Part shown: one piece after another, positions 8,318 through 16,364 of the stretch
Numbering within the stretch: position 1 is the stretch's first letter
How the letters are laid out: every line of letters starts with the position of its first letter
Translations under genes and position numbers: made by a program
Origin: JALZAA01 sp036005605
GTDB lineage: Bacteria > Actinomycetota > Acidimicrobiia > IMCC26256 > JACDBD01
Direction: 5' to 3'
Length of the DNA: 40,536 nucleotides
NCBI GenBank assembly: GCA_036005605.1
Contig: DASYQJ010000219.1
Span: forward strand, 1 to 40,536
Notes under the pieces: generated by a model
What the model was told of the DNA's origin: nothing
Database searches by the model: none
What the model saw: only the letters and a program-made list of their open reading frames with translations

Positions 8318-9241
8318 TCACATCGAGAACGCCATGCTCGGGATGGCGCTGCCTCCCTCCGCCGGCGCGAAGAGCTCGGCCTTGTGGGCGATCAGGTCGT
8401 CGACGGTCCAGGGCTTGCCACCGGCGGCGAGCTCGTTGGCGAGCGACCAGCCGCGCATCAGGTACACGCGGTCGCCCCACATGACGAAGACCTGGCCGCT
8501 CACGTCGGCGGCGGCGTCGCTGGCGAGGAAGCCGATCAGCGGCGCCATGTTGTCGGGATCCCAGGCGTCGAACTCGCCTTCCTTCGCCGCCATGAGCTGG
8601 TCGGCGCCGGCGACGGTCTCGGTCAGACGTGTCCGGGCCCGAGGCGCCATCGCGTTCACGGTCACGCCGTACTTCTGCAGCTCCCGCGCGAGCACGATCG
8701 TCATCGACGCGATCCCGGCTTTCGCCGCCGCGTAGTTCGACTGCCCGGCGTTGCCGAACAGGCCCGACTCGCTGGACGTGTTGATGATCCGACCCGAGAC
8801 CGGCTCACCCGCCTTCGACTGCTCGCGCCAGTACACGGCCGCGAACCGGCTGGGCGCGAAGTGTCCCTTGAGGTGGACGCGGATGACCGAATCCCAGTCC
8901 GCCTCGGAGAGGTTGAAGCTCATGCCGTCGCGCAGGATCCCGGCGTTGTTCACCAGGATGTCGAGCTTGCCGAACGCTTCGACCGCCTGACCGACGAGCG
9001 ACTCCGCGCCCGGCCAGGACGCGACGTCGTCGTAGTTGGCGACAGCTTCGCCACCACCGGCGACGATCTCGTCCGCCACCTCCTGCGCGGGCGTCTTGTC
9101 GGCACCCTCGCCTTCGCGTGCCCCACCGAGGTCGTTGACGACGACTTTGGCCCCCTCGCTCGCGAGGAGCAGCGCCTCACCCCGGCCGATCCCTCGGCCC
9201 GCGCCGGTCACGATCGCGACTTTGCCGTCGAGCGCACCCAT
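8318..9241 (-). CDS. Short-chain dehydrogenase (3-hydroxyacyl-CoA DH type)
   Basis: A 307-residue SDR with the Rossmann motif GAGRGIG (13-19), NNAG (98-101) and the catalytic Ser157-Tyr170-Lys174. The inserted loop after strand 2 and the overall length match the dehydrogenase part of peroxisomal multifunctional (HSD17B4-like) enzymes and mycobacterial steroid side-chain homologues, so oxidation of a 3-hydroxyacyl-CoA is likely. GAGGAGGAG precedes ATG 9241. It heads the minus-strand operon and is divergent from a thiolase. A shared operator-like dyad (9276-9291) lies between them, and thiolase plus dehydrogenase form two successive beta-oxidation steps. Confidence 0.85.
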   Translation of the reverse strand: MGALDGKVAIVTGAGRGIGRGEALLLASEGAKVVVNDLGGAREGEGADKTPAQEVADEIVAGGGEAVANYDDVASWPGAESLVGQAVEAFGKLDILVNNAGILRDGMSFNLSEADWDSVIRVHLKGHFAPSRFAAVYWREQSKAGEPVSGRIINTSSESGLFGNAGQSNYAAAKAGIASMTIVLARELQKYGVTVNAMAPRARTRLTETVAGADQLMAAKEGEFDAWDPDNMAPLIGFLASDAAADVSGQVFVMWGDRVYLMRGWSLANELAAGGKPWTVDDLIAHKAELFAPAEGGSAIPSMAFSM

Positions 9242-9275
9242 CTGTTCTCCTCCTCAGGTCAGACGCAGAACCTTA

Positions 9276-9291
9276 CTGACTTGCGTGTCAG
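9276..9291. promoter_or_regulatory. Operator-like dyad, site 2 (CTGAC-N6-GTCAG)
   Basis: CTGACTTGCGTGTCAG lies in the 96-bp divergent region between the SDR and the thiolase. Candidate -10 boxes flank it: TAAGGT on the minus strand (9275-9270) and TACGCT on the plus strand (9293-9298). A protein bound here could block both. Confidence 0.55.
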
Positions 9292-9337
9292 GTACGCTCC
9301 TCCGGGATCGTTCACAGACCCTGGAGGAAAGAAAATC

Positions 9338-10528
9338 ATGGCCGATGCCGTCATCGTGTCCGCCGCCCGGACCGCCATCGGGACGGCGCGCAAGGGGTCG
9401 CTCGCCGACATCGACGTGTTCGAGCTCGCCAAGGCGTCGATCAGCGAGGCGCTCAAGCGCTCGAGCGTCCCCGCCGAGGACGTCGACGACATCATCATGG
9501 GAGAGTCGCTCCAGGGTGGTGGCTGCGTGGCGCGCTACGCCGCCGTCGACCTCGGCTTGACGGATATCCCGGGCCTGGCGCACAACCGACACTGCGCGTC
9601 GGGCATGGCGCCCATCCAGACCGCGGCCGGGAGCATTCGCGCCGACATGGACAGGGTTGTCATCGCCGGCGGCGCCGAGAGCATCACCCAGAGCCCGACC
9701 GTGATGAAGAAGCTTCCCGGACCGTACGCGGGCGTCGAGCCGTGGCTGTCGCCCAGCCATCCGGCGACGCCGGACGCGCCGACCATGGACATGTCGATCA
9801 CGGTCGGCTGGAACACCGCGGTCAAGGCGGGTGTGAGCCGCGAGGAGCAGGACAACTGGGCGTACCACTCGCACATGCGCGCGGTCGCCGCCACGGACGA
9901 GGGGCGGCTCCGCGACGAGATCTTCGCCATGGAGGTGCCGGTCCGGGGCAAGCGGGGCGAGACGCGCACGTTCGATGTCGACGAGCACCCTCGTCGTGAC
10001 ACGACGCCCGAGAAGCTCGGCAAGTTGCCGCCCCTGCATCCGGAGATCGATGGGTTCAGCATCACGGCGGGGAACGCGTCCGGCCTCAACGACGCCGGCT
10101 GTGCGGTCGTCGTCGCCGCACGCGACTACGCGGACGAGCACGGGCTCGAGCCGTTGGCGATCGTCCGGTCGTGGGCGTCGGTGGGAGTGCCGCCGCGCGA
10201 TACCGGCCTGGCGCCCACACTCGCGATCCCGAAGGCGGCCGAGCGCGCCGGCATCGCCGTCTCGGACCTCGACCTGGTCGAGATCAACGAAGCATTCGCG
10301 GCGATGGCCGTCGCGTCCTCGCGCATTCTCGGGTTGCCGCACGAGATCGTGAACGTGAACGGCAGCGGGTGCAGCCTCGGCCATCCCGTGGCCGCCACCG
10401 GCGCCCGCATGGTCGCGACGACGATCTTCGAGCTGCGGCGGCGCGGCGGTGGGTTGGGTTGCGTGAGCATGTGCGCCGGCGGCGGCATGGGCTCGGCCAC
10501 CGTGCTCGAGGTGCCACCGCCGTCGTAG
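9338..10528 (+). CDS. Thiolase (acetyl-CoA acyltransferase)
   Basis: A 396-residue thiolase cleaving 3-oxoacyl-CoA with CoA. All three catalytic elements are present: nucleophilic Cys86 in NRHCASGM, His in SLGHPVAATGAR, and the C-terminal Cys in SMCAGGGMGS. NEAFAAMAV is also typical. The upstream frame is open, but ATG 9338 is chosen for its GGAGG (9323-9327) and the standard MADAVIVSAARTAIG start. It diverges from the SDR and is followed 11 nt later by the hisN-like gene. It likely completes beta-oxidation with the divergent dehydrogenase. Confidence 0.9.
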   Translation: MADAVIVSAARTAIGTARKGSLADIDVFELAKASISEALKRSSVPAEDVDDIIMGESLQGGGCVARYAAVDLGLTDIPGLAHNRHCASGMAPIQTAAGSIRADMDRVVIAGGAESITQSPTVMKKLPGPYAGVEPWLSPSHPATPDAPTMDMSITVGWNTAVKAGVSREEQDNWAYHSHMRAVAATDEGRLRDEIFAMEVPVRGKRGETRTFDVDEHPRRDTTPEKLGKLPPLHPEIDGFSITAGNASGLNDAGCAVVVAARDYADEHGLEPLAIVRSWASVGVPPRDTGLAPTLAIPKAAERAGIAVSDLDLVEINEAFAAMAVASSRILGLPHEIVNVNGSGCSLGHPVAATGARMVATTIFELRRRGGGLGCVSMCAGGGMGSATVLEVPPPS

Positions 10529-10539
10529 GTTCTCCGCCC

Positions 10540-11316
10540 ATCGACGAAGATCTCGCCTTCGCGCTCGAGCTCGCGGACGCCGCTGACGACATCACGCTGG
10601 CGCGCTACCGCGCCACGGACCTCGTCGTGGAGACCAAGCCCGACCTGACGCCGGTGACCGAAGCCGACCGAGCGACGGAGAAGGCGCTGCAGGCTCGCAT
10701 CGAGGCCGAGCGCCCTCGTGACGGCGTCGTGGGCGAGGAGTACGGGGAGACGACGGGATCGGGTGGCCGCCGCTGGATCCTCGATCCCATCGACGGCACG
10801 AAGAGCTACGTGCGAGGCATCCCCGCGTGGGGGACGCTGATCGCGCTCGAGCGGGACGGCGAGATCGTGGTCGGCGTCGTGTCCGCGCCCGCGCTGCGCC
10901 GGCGGTGGTGGGCATCGCGGGGTGGGGGCGCGTTCGCGGACGGCGAACCCATTCGCGTGTCGCGCGTCAGCGACATCGAGGACGCGTTGCTCTGCTACAC
11001 GTCGTTGCCCGCATTCGAGAAGCACGGACTGGGCGAGGAGTTCCGTGCGCTCGCAGCTCGCTGCTGGGAGGCACGCGGCTTCAGTGACTACTGGGCGCAC
11101 GTCCTCGTGGCCGAGGGGAGCGCCGACCTTGCCGTTGAGCCCGTCATGAACCTGTGGGACAACGCGCCGCTTCAGGTGATCGTGGAGGAGGCCGGTGGCC
11201 GGTTCACGGATCTCGCGGGCCGGCCGCGCGTCGACGGCGGCAGCGCCGTCACGACGAACGGGCTGCTCCACGAGGCAGTCCTCGACGCGCTCGGGCGACG
11301 GGACGCCGATCGATGA
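10540..11316 (+). CDS. hisN: Inositol-monophosphatase-family histidinol-phosphatase-like enzyme
   Basis: About 258 residues, closely resembling as I recall it the mycobacterial HisN sequence: DLTPVTEADRATE, VGEEYGE (metal Glu), DPIDGTKSYVRG (residues 82-93) and RRWWASRGGGAF. Members dephosphorylate histidinol phosphate or inositol phosphates with Mg2+. The start is odd: between the thiolase stop (10528) and the conserved N-terminus there is no ATG, GTG or TTG. ATC 10540 is where the family start falls, and the only upstream alternative in frame, GTG 10471, adds an Arg-rich segment over the thiolase. The stop overlaps the next ATG by 4 bp. No other histidine gene is nearby, so assignment to histidine synthesis is tentative. 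Confidence 0.75.
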   Translation: MDEDLAFALELADAADDITLARYRATDLVVETKPDLTPVTEADRATEKALQARIEAERPRDGVVGEEYGETTGSGGRRWILDPIDGTKSYVRGIPAWGTLIALERDGEIVVGVVSAPALRRRWWASRGGGAFADGEPIRVSRVSDIEDALLCYTSLPAFEKHGLGEEFRALAARCWEARGFSDYWAHVLVAEGSADLAVEPVMNLWDNAPLQVIVEEAGGRFTDLAGRPRVDGGSAVTTNGLLHEAVLDALGRRDADR

Positions 11317-12647
11317 GCGAGGTCACCGTCGGTGTCGACATCGGCACGTCCTCGGTGAAGGCGATCGCGGCGGACGCCGACGGCAACGTCGTCGGCTCGG
11401 CACGCATCCCGCACCGGTTCTACGTGCCGAGCCCGGGCCGGTTCGAGCACGACGCCGACGAAGCGTGGAGACGCGGCCCCGAAGCCGCGCTGCGTGAGCT
11501 GGCGGGCACGCGGCCGGCGGGCGTGAGCGTGGCGGCGATGGTCCCGTCCTTGACGGCGGTGGACGCCGCGGGCGTGCCGGTCACTCCCGGCTTGCTGTAC
11601 GGCGACGAGCGCGGCCGCCATGGCCAGCGCGCCGGCCACCCCGCCGAGAGCGGCGAGCTCCTCGCGTTCGTGCGCTGGACCGTCGGCGCCGCGCCCGACG
11701 CCGCCGGGTACTGGCCGGCTCAGGCGGTCGCGAACCAGGCGCTCGCGGGCGAGCCCGTGCTGGACACGACGACCGCCGCCACCGCGTACCCGCTGTTCGA
11801 CTGGAAGGGATGGGACGCCGAGATCGCCGGTGAGGTCGGCGTGCGTGTCGATCAGCTGCCGAAGTTGGCACCGACCGGGTCCGCGTGCGGGCACGTCGGC
11901 GGTCCCGACGGCCCCGCGCTCGCACCGGGCTGCATCGACGCATTCGCCGAGCAGCTCGTTGCCGGGGCCGATGAGGACGGCGACGTGCTCGTCATCCTCG
12001 GCACCACGTTGATCGTGTGGGCGGTGACGTCACGCGACGAACCGGTGCCGGACCATTACGTGATCCCGCACACCGCGCCGGGCAAGGTGCTCGTCGGCGG
12101 ACCGAGTAATGCCGGCGGCTTGTTCCTCAACTGGGTCGATGGTCTGCTCGGCGATGGTGCACCGCCGACCGACCCCGGGCACGTGCCGGTGTGGGCGCCG
12201 TTCCCGCGCGGCGAGCGCGTGCCGCTGAACGATCCCGCGCGCCGTGCCGTGCTCGCAGGGCTCGATCTCACGCACGGCCCGGGGGCGGTGCGCCGCGCCG
12301 CGTTCGAGGCTTCCGGCTTCGTCGCGCGTCGGATGCTGGAGGCGACCAAGGTCGACGCGCGTCGCATCGTTGCGACCGGAGGCGGGACGCGCGTCGATCA
12401 TTGGGTGCAGGCCCTTGCCGACGCCACCGCCCTGCCCGTCGACTGCGTCGCCGTGCCCGAGGGCGGCGCGCTCGGCTCGGCGTGGCTGGCCCGGGTCGCG
12501 GCTGGGCTGGAGGAGCCGGCGGCGATGACCGAGGGACGCCGGTGGGCCCGCACCGGAAGGCGCGTCGAGCCCGACGCGCGCTGGTCGCCCGCGGTCGCGA
12601 CGCGCTACGACGAGTTCCTGGAGCTGACCGGTTTGGGGCGGCCCTAG
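11313..12647 (+). CDS. FGGY-family carbohydrate kinase
   Basis: A 444-residue sugar kinase. The N-terminal phosphate loop is GVDIGTSSVKAIAAD (about 7-21), a probable catalytic Asp lies in LLYGDERGR near 95, ILGTTLIVW is the ATP-domain strand, and ATGGGTRVDHWVQALAD precedes the C-terminal EGGALGSAWLA. It resembles xylulokinases, but the sugar cannot be assigned. ATG 11313 overlaps the phosphatase stop (ATGA), so the two are coupled. A phosphatase plus kinase may handle a polyol or inositol phosphate. It ends 3 bp from the convergent amidase. Confidence 0.82.
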   Translation: MSEVTVGVDIGTSSVKAIAADADGNVVGSARIPHRFYVPSPGRFEHDADEAWRRGPEAALRELAGTRPAGVSVAAMVPSLTAVDAAGVPVTPGLLYGDERGRHGQRAGHPAESGELLAFVRWTVGAAPDAAGYWPAQAVANQALAGEPVLDTTTAATAYPLFDWKGWDAEIAGEVGVRVDQLPKLAPTGSACGHVGGPDGPALAPGCIDAFAEQLVAGADEDGDVLVILGTTLIVWAVTSRDEPVPDHYVIPHTAPGKVLVGGPSNAGGLFLNWVDGLLGDGAPPTDPGHVPVWAPFPRGERVPLNDPARRAVLAGLDLTHGPGAVRRAAFEASGFVARRMLEATKVDARRIVATGGGTRVDHWVQALADATALPVDCVAVPEGGALGSAWLARVAAGLEEPAAMTEGRRWARTGRRVEPDARWSPAVATRYDEFLELTGLGRP

Positions 12648-12650
12648 AGG

Positions 12651-14054
12651 TCAGCTGCGCGGGTCGATCGGGGTGATCGCACCGAGCGCGCGCTCGACTT
12701 CCCACGCCGCGGTCAGGCACAGATCCTCGCGGTAGCGGGGGCCGATGATCTGCACGCCGACCGGGAGGCCGGCTTCGATGCCGGCGGGGAGCGCGACCGC
12801 GGGGAGGCCGAGGCAGTTGCACAGGACCGTGAGGTCCAGCATTTCTCGCAGGGTGTCGGCGGCGTCTGGGCCCCCGAGGTCCGTCCCGATGGTGAACGGA
12901 GGTTGCGTCGCGACCGGACCGAGCACGAGCGGGGCGTCCGCCTGGAACTCTGTCCACGCCCGCGCCAGTTCCTGTCGCGTCATGAACGCGGCGGCGTACG
13001 CGGCCTGGTCGAGCGGTGGGACGAGTGTGAGCATGCCGTCGAGGAAGCGGCGGGTGTCGTCCGAGATCACCGCTCCCAGCACCGGCCACATGCTGCGCAC
13101 CTCGGTCAGGACGAGCGTGAGCCACAGCTCGGCGGCCTCGCGGACCACCGGGAGCTCGACCTCTTCGACCGTGTAGCCGGCGTCGGCGAGCGCGTCGGCT
13201 GCCGCCCGCACGCCTGCCTCGACGGCGGGGTCGACGCCGCGGCCTCCGGGATCGGTTGCGAATGCGACGCGGATCGGGTTCGCGAGCGGCGGTCCCGCGA
13301 TCGGGATGGGCGCGTACCAGGGGTCGCGGGTGCTGGGACGGCTCATGATCTCGAGCGCGACCCGCAGGTCGAGCACGCCGCGCGCCATGGGTCCCTGCAC
13401 CGCCATGAGCTGCATCGTGATCGGCGCGTCGTGCGGCTCGAGTGACGTCGCCATCGGGATGCGGCCGAGCGTCGGGCGGAGAGCCGCCGTACCGCAGCAC
13501 GCCGATGGAAAGCGCAGGGAGCCGCCGAGGTCGGAGCCGACGCCGAGCGGCGTCATGCCGGTCGCCAGGGCCGCGGCCTCCCCGCCGCTCGAGCCCCCCG
13601 GTGTTCGTGTCCGGTTCCACGGATTGTGCGTGCGTCCTCGGAGCGCGTTGTCCGTGTCCCAGCGGAGACCGAGGTCGGGCGCGTTCGTGCGCGCGAGAGG
13701 TATGGCACCGGCGGCGCGCAGGTTCGCCACGGCGGGCGCGTCGAGGGGCGGAACGACCTCGGCCATCGCGACGACTCCGTGTGTCGTCGGGGATCCCGCA
13801 AGGTCGATGGTCTCCTTGACCGTGAACGGCACGCCGTGGACCGGGCCCGTCGGCTCCGCGCGCGCGATTACCGCGTCGGCCTCATCGGCAGCCGACAGGG
13901 CTCCGTCGGCGAGCATGGCGGTGACCGCGTTGACGTCGGGGTTCACCTTCTCGATGCGCGCCAGCTGCGCCTCGACGACCTCACGGCTCGACACCACACC
14001 ATCACGGATCGACGTGCCGAGCTCGAACGCGCCCCGCTCCCAGAGCTCACTCAT
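12651..14054 (-). CDS. Amidase (amidase signature family)
   Basis: A 467-residue amidase with the Ser-cisSer-Lys triad visible: Lys80 in PFTVKETID, Ser155 in GGSSGGEAAAL and Ser179 in GSDLGGSLRFPS. It hydrolyses a carboxamide to acid and ammonia in the cytoplasm. ATG 14054 lies 16 nt after the stop of the amidohydrolase on the same strand, so they are one operon. Length is normal. A typo-free C-terminal GLPVGVQIIGPRYRED segment matches family members acting on small or cyclic amides. It converges with the FGGY kinase 3 bp away. Confidence 0.88.
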   Translation of the reverse strand: MSELWERGAFELGTSIRDGVVSSREVVEAQLARIEKVNPDVNAVTAMLADGALSAADEADAVIARAEPTGPVHGVPFTVKETIDLAGSPTTHGVVAMAEVVPPLDAPAVANLRAAGAIPLARTNAPDLGLRWDTDNALRGRTHNPWNRTRTPGGSSGGEAAALATGMTPLGVGSDLGGSLRFPSACCGTAALRPTLGRIPMATSLEPHDAPITMQLMAVQGPMARGVLDLRVALEIMSRPSTRDPWYAPIPIAGPPLANPIRVAFATDPGGRGVDPAVEAGVRAAADALADAGYTVEEVELPVVREAAELWLTLVLTEVRSMWPVLGAVISDDTRRFLDGMLTLVPPLDQAAYAAAFMTRQELARAWTEFQADAPLVLGPVATQPPFTIGTDLGGPDAADTLREMLDLTVLCNCLGLPAVALPAGIEAGLPVGVQIIGPRYREDLCLTAAWEVERALGAITPIDPRS

Positions 14055-14070
14055 CGCCGCGGGGGCCGCG

Positions 14071-15312
14071 TCAGCGACGGAGGCCGGCCGCGTGCGGGTT
14101 GCCCGGCGGCGGCAGGGGATGACGGAAGAGCGCCGCTGCGTTCTCGTGGCTGATCATCGCGATCTCGTCGGCAGGCAAACCGCCGTAGAACTTCTCGAAC
14201 ACGGCCTGGGAGTCGGGCCACGTGCCATCGCCGTGCGGATAATCGGTCTCGAACATCACGTGCTCGACGCCGACGGTGTCGAGCGTGCAAATCGTCGACG
14301 GATCGTCGATCGTGCAGAACCAGAAGTTGCGGTGCAGCACGTCGGCCGGGCGCACATCGCCCGGGAAGTATTCGCCATATCCGGAACGGTCGACGATGTT
14401 CTCGAGCCGGTCGTGGAGCATGGCCACCCAGCCGATGCCGCCCTCGGACATCGCGACCTTCAGTTCCGGATGCTTCACGGGGTAGCCCGACCACAGCCAC
14501 TCGGCGCAGGCGGAAAGCGACAGCTGCCCGAAGAGCGTCGCGCCGAGCGGGACCATCGGGGACCCCGGCGGCATGTCGGCTACGCCCGTCGAGCCGACGT
14601 GCAGGCAGATGACCGTGCCGGTCTCTGCACACGCGGCGATGATCGGATCCCACCAGCCAGAGAACAGATTCGGCATGTCGACCCGGTGCGGTTGCTCGGG
14701 AAGCGTGACTGCGACGAACCCGCGCTCGGCGTTGCGCCGGATCTCGTCGGCACCCTGCTCGGGGTCGCCGAGGTAGGTGATGCCCATCGGGACGATGCGC
14801 TCGGGGTACGGCGCGTGCCACTCCTCGGCGAACCAGTCGTTCCACGCCTGCGTGACCGCGAGACCGAGCTCGGGATCGGAGCACTGCGAGAACACGCGTC
14901 CGCAGAACCCCGTGATCTGGGACGGGAAGTTCACCGCCGCCCACACGCCGTTGATGTCCATGTCCTTGACGCGGGCGTCGATGTCGTAGCAGCCGGCGCG
15001 CATCTCCTCGAAACGCGTCGGCTCGACCTTCCAGTCCTCACGCTTGCGACCGACGACGGCGTTGAGCCCGACCTGGAAGTACAGCTGCCCGTCGAACTCC
15101 CACACCTCGTGACCCTCGGCCGTCTCCACGATCTTCGGCGCGAGGTCTTGGAAGCGGCGCGCCAAACGACCCTCGAACATGCCGGGCGGCTCGACGAGGT
15201 GGTCGTCCACCGAGATGATCGTGTACTTGATCTCGCGAGGCTCGGGATCGGGGAGCAGCCCGTGCGTCTCGCTCTTCTTCCAATGCAGCTTCGGCTTCTC
15301 CGTGGTGGTCAC
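14071..15312 (-). CDS. Amidohydrolase family 2 protein
   Basis: A 413-residue metal-dependent hydrolase or decarboxylase. It shows ISVDDHLVEPPGMF near the N-terminus, CLHVGS in mid-barrel and FETDYPHGDGTWPDS near 350, all typical of the family and of proteins found with cyclic-acid catabolism. The frame runs far upstream, but GTG 15312 is chosen because a -10 box (TAGGGT) ends 7 nt before it and the ferredoxin promoter occupies the upstream bases. It heads the operon with the amidase and shares a 19-bp divergent region with the ferredoxin gene. It is a paralogue of the gene at 53-1216, sharing the same motifs. Confidence 0.85.
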   Translation of the reverse strand: MTTTEKPKLHWKKSETHGLLPDPEPREIKYTIISVDDHLVEPPGMFEGRLARRFQDLAPKIVETAEGHEVWEFDGQLYFQVGLNAVVGRKREDWKVEPTRFEEMRAGCYDIDARVKDMDINGVWAAVNFPSQITGFCGRVFSQCSDPELGLAVTQAWNDWFAEEWHAPYPERIVPMGITYLGDPEQGADEIRRNAERGFVAVTLPEQPHRVDMPNLFSGWWDPIIAACAETGTVICLHVGSTGVADMPPGSPMVPLGATLFGQLSLSACAEWLWSGYPVKHPELKVAMSEGGIGWVAMLHDRLENIVDRSGYGEYFPGDVRPADVLHRNFWFCTIDDPSTICTLDTVGVEHVMFETDYPHGDGTWPDSQAVFEKFYGGLPADEIAMISHENAAALFRHPLPPPGNPHAAGLRR

Positions 15313-15318
15313 GCCCGT

Positions 15319-15325
15319 TACCCTA
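15319..15325. promoter_or_regulatory. Shared symmetric -10 element (TACCCTA) for two leaderless genes
   Basis: The plus strand reads TACCCT (15319-15324) 7 nt before GTG 15332. The minus strand reads TAGGGT (15325-15320) 7 nt before GTG 15312. Both fit TANNNT. The whole intergenic region is 19 bp, leaving no room for Shine-Dalgarno sequences. Confidence 0.6.
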
Positions 15326-15331
15326 CGAGCC

Positions 15332-15541
15332 GTGGCGCTGGAGATCGAGATCAACCGCGACGCCTGCATGGGGTCGGGGAATTGCTCGTTCTGGGCGCCA
15401 GGCGTGTTCGACCTCGACGACGACGGCGTCGCCGTCGTGATCGATCCCAACGCGCAGCCGGAGGACAAGGTCATCCTCGCCGGCCAGGGATGCCCGACGC
15501 AGGCGATCTCGATCATCAAAGACGGCGAGAAGATCGTCTAG
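15332..15541 (+). CDS. Small [3Fe-4S] ferredoxin
   Basis: A 69-residue ferredoxin with exactly three cysteines, Cys12 and Cys18 (CMGSGNC) and Cys54 in GQGCPTQAI, the pattern of the single-cluster [3Fe-4S] ferredoxins that often feed electrons to cytochrome P450s. No P450 lies in the window, so its partner is elsewhere. GTG 15332 begins directly with the family MxLEIEINRDxC sequence and lies 7 nt after a TACCCT -10 box, so it is probably leaderless. The alpha/beta hydrolase starts 4 nt after its stop. Confidence 0.85.
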   Translation: MALEIEINRDACMGSGNCSFWAPGVFDLDDDGVAVVIDPNAQPEDKVILAGQGCPTQAISIIKDGEKIV

Positions 15542-15545
15542 CGCG

Positions 15546-16331
15546 ATGCCCGCGCCATCTCCCGTTTTCCCCGTGGTCTTCGTTCACGGTGGCGCGCACG
15601 GAGCGTGGTGTTGGGAGCCGCTGCTCCGGTTTCTCGACGGCGACGCGCTCGCCGTCGACCTGCCACCGAAGTCGGTCCGGGGCGGATCGCGGCGCCTCGA
15701 GCCCGTCCCCGAGCTGCGCACGCTGACGGTCGGCGAATTCGCCGACTCGGTGTTGCGTGACGTCGACGCGGCCGGGATCGAGCGATTCGTGCTCGTCGGT
15801 CACTCGATGGGAGGGCTCACGATCTCGGAGATCGCCGGGCGCGTGCCCGACCGGATCGAGCACCTCGTCTACGTGTCGTGCATGGTGCCGCCCGAAGGCG
15901 CGTCGGCAATCGACGCGTTGCCCGAGGACCTGCGCGACATGACCCGCAAGGCCGTAGAGGAAGCGCGGCGAGGCGGCGCCAACCCCATCGGCGGGCTCGA
16001 CGAGGAGACGACCCGATTGATGTTCTGCAACGACATGGACGAGGAGCAGGCCCGGTACGTCCTCGATCGGACCGGCACCGAGGCCTCGGTCGTCCTGGCC
16101 GAACCCGTGTCGCGGGCCGGCATCCCGGCCGAGCTTCCCAAGACATTCGTGAAGCTGCTGCGGGACCAGTCCCTGCCGCCCGACCACCAGGACGTGCTCG
16201 TCCAGAACCTCCGCGACTCCCCGGGTGGTGACGTCTCCGTTGTCTCGATCGACGCCGGCCACGACGTCATGATCAGCCGCCCCAAGGAGCTCGCCGACGT
16301 GCTGAACCAGATCGCCGCGACGACCGACTGA
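15546..16331 (+). CDS. Alpha/beta hydrolase (esterase-like)
   Basis: A 261-residue hydrolase of the short esterase/methylesterase-like group. It has the oxyanion motif FVHGGAHGAWCW (12-23), nucleophile Ser87 in VGHSMGG and a catalytic His in DAGHDVM near 242. It starts 4 nt after the ferredoxin stop and is presumably on the same leaderless transcript. The natural ester is unknown. A strong hairpin (16334-16364) follows the stop. Confidence 0.82.
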   Translation: MPAPSPVFPVVFVHGGAHGAWCWEPLLRFLDGDALAVDLPPKSVRGGSRRLEPVPELRTLTVGEFADSVLRDVDAAGIERFVLVGHSMGGLTISEIAGRVPDRIEHLVYVSCMVPPEGASAIDALPEDLRDMTRKAVEEARRGGANPIGGLDEETTRLMFCNDMDEEQARYVLDRTGTEASVVLAEPVSRAGIPAELPKTFVKLLRDQSLPPDHQDVLVQNLRDSPGGDVSVVSIDAGHDVMISRPKELADVLNQIAATTD

Positions 16332-16333
16332 CG

Positions 16334-16364
16334 CCGGCTCCGGCTTCCTCAGCCGGTGAGCCGG
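16334..16364. terminator. Hairpin between convergent genes, probable bidirectional terminator
   Basis: Outer arms CCGGCT (16334-16339) and AGCCGG (16359-16364) enclose inner arms CCGGCT (16340-16345) and AGCCGG (16351-16356), giving a 12-bp stem with a 2-nt TG bulge and a 5-nt loop. There is no T tract, as is usual for GC-rich actinobacteria. It begins just after one stop codon and overlaps the other gene's 3' end. Confidence 0.6.
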
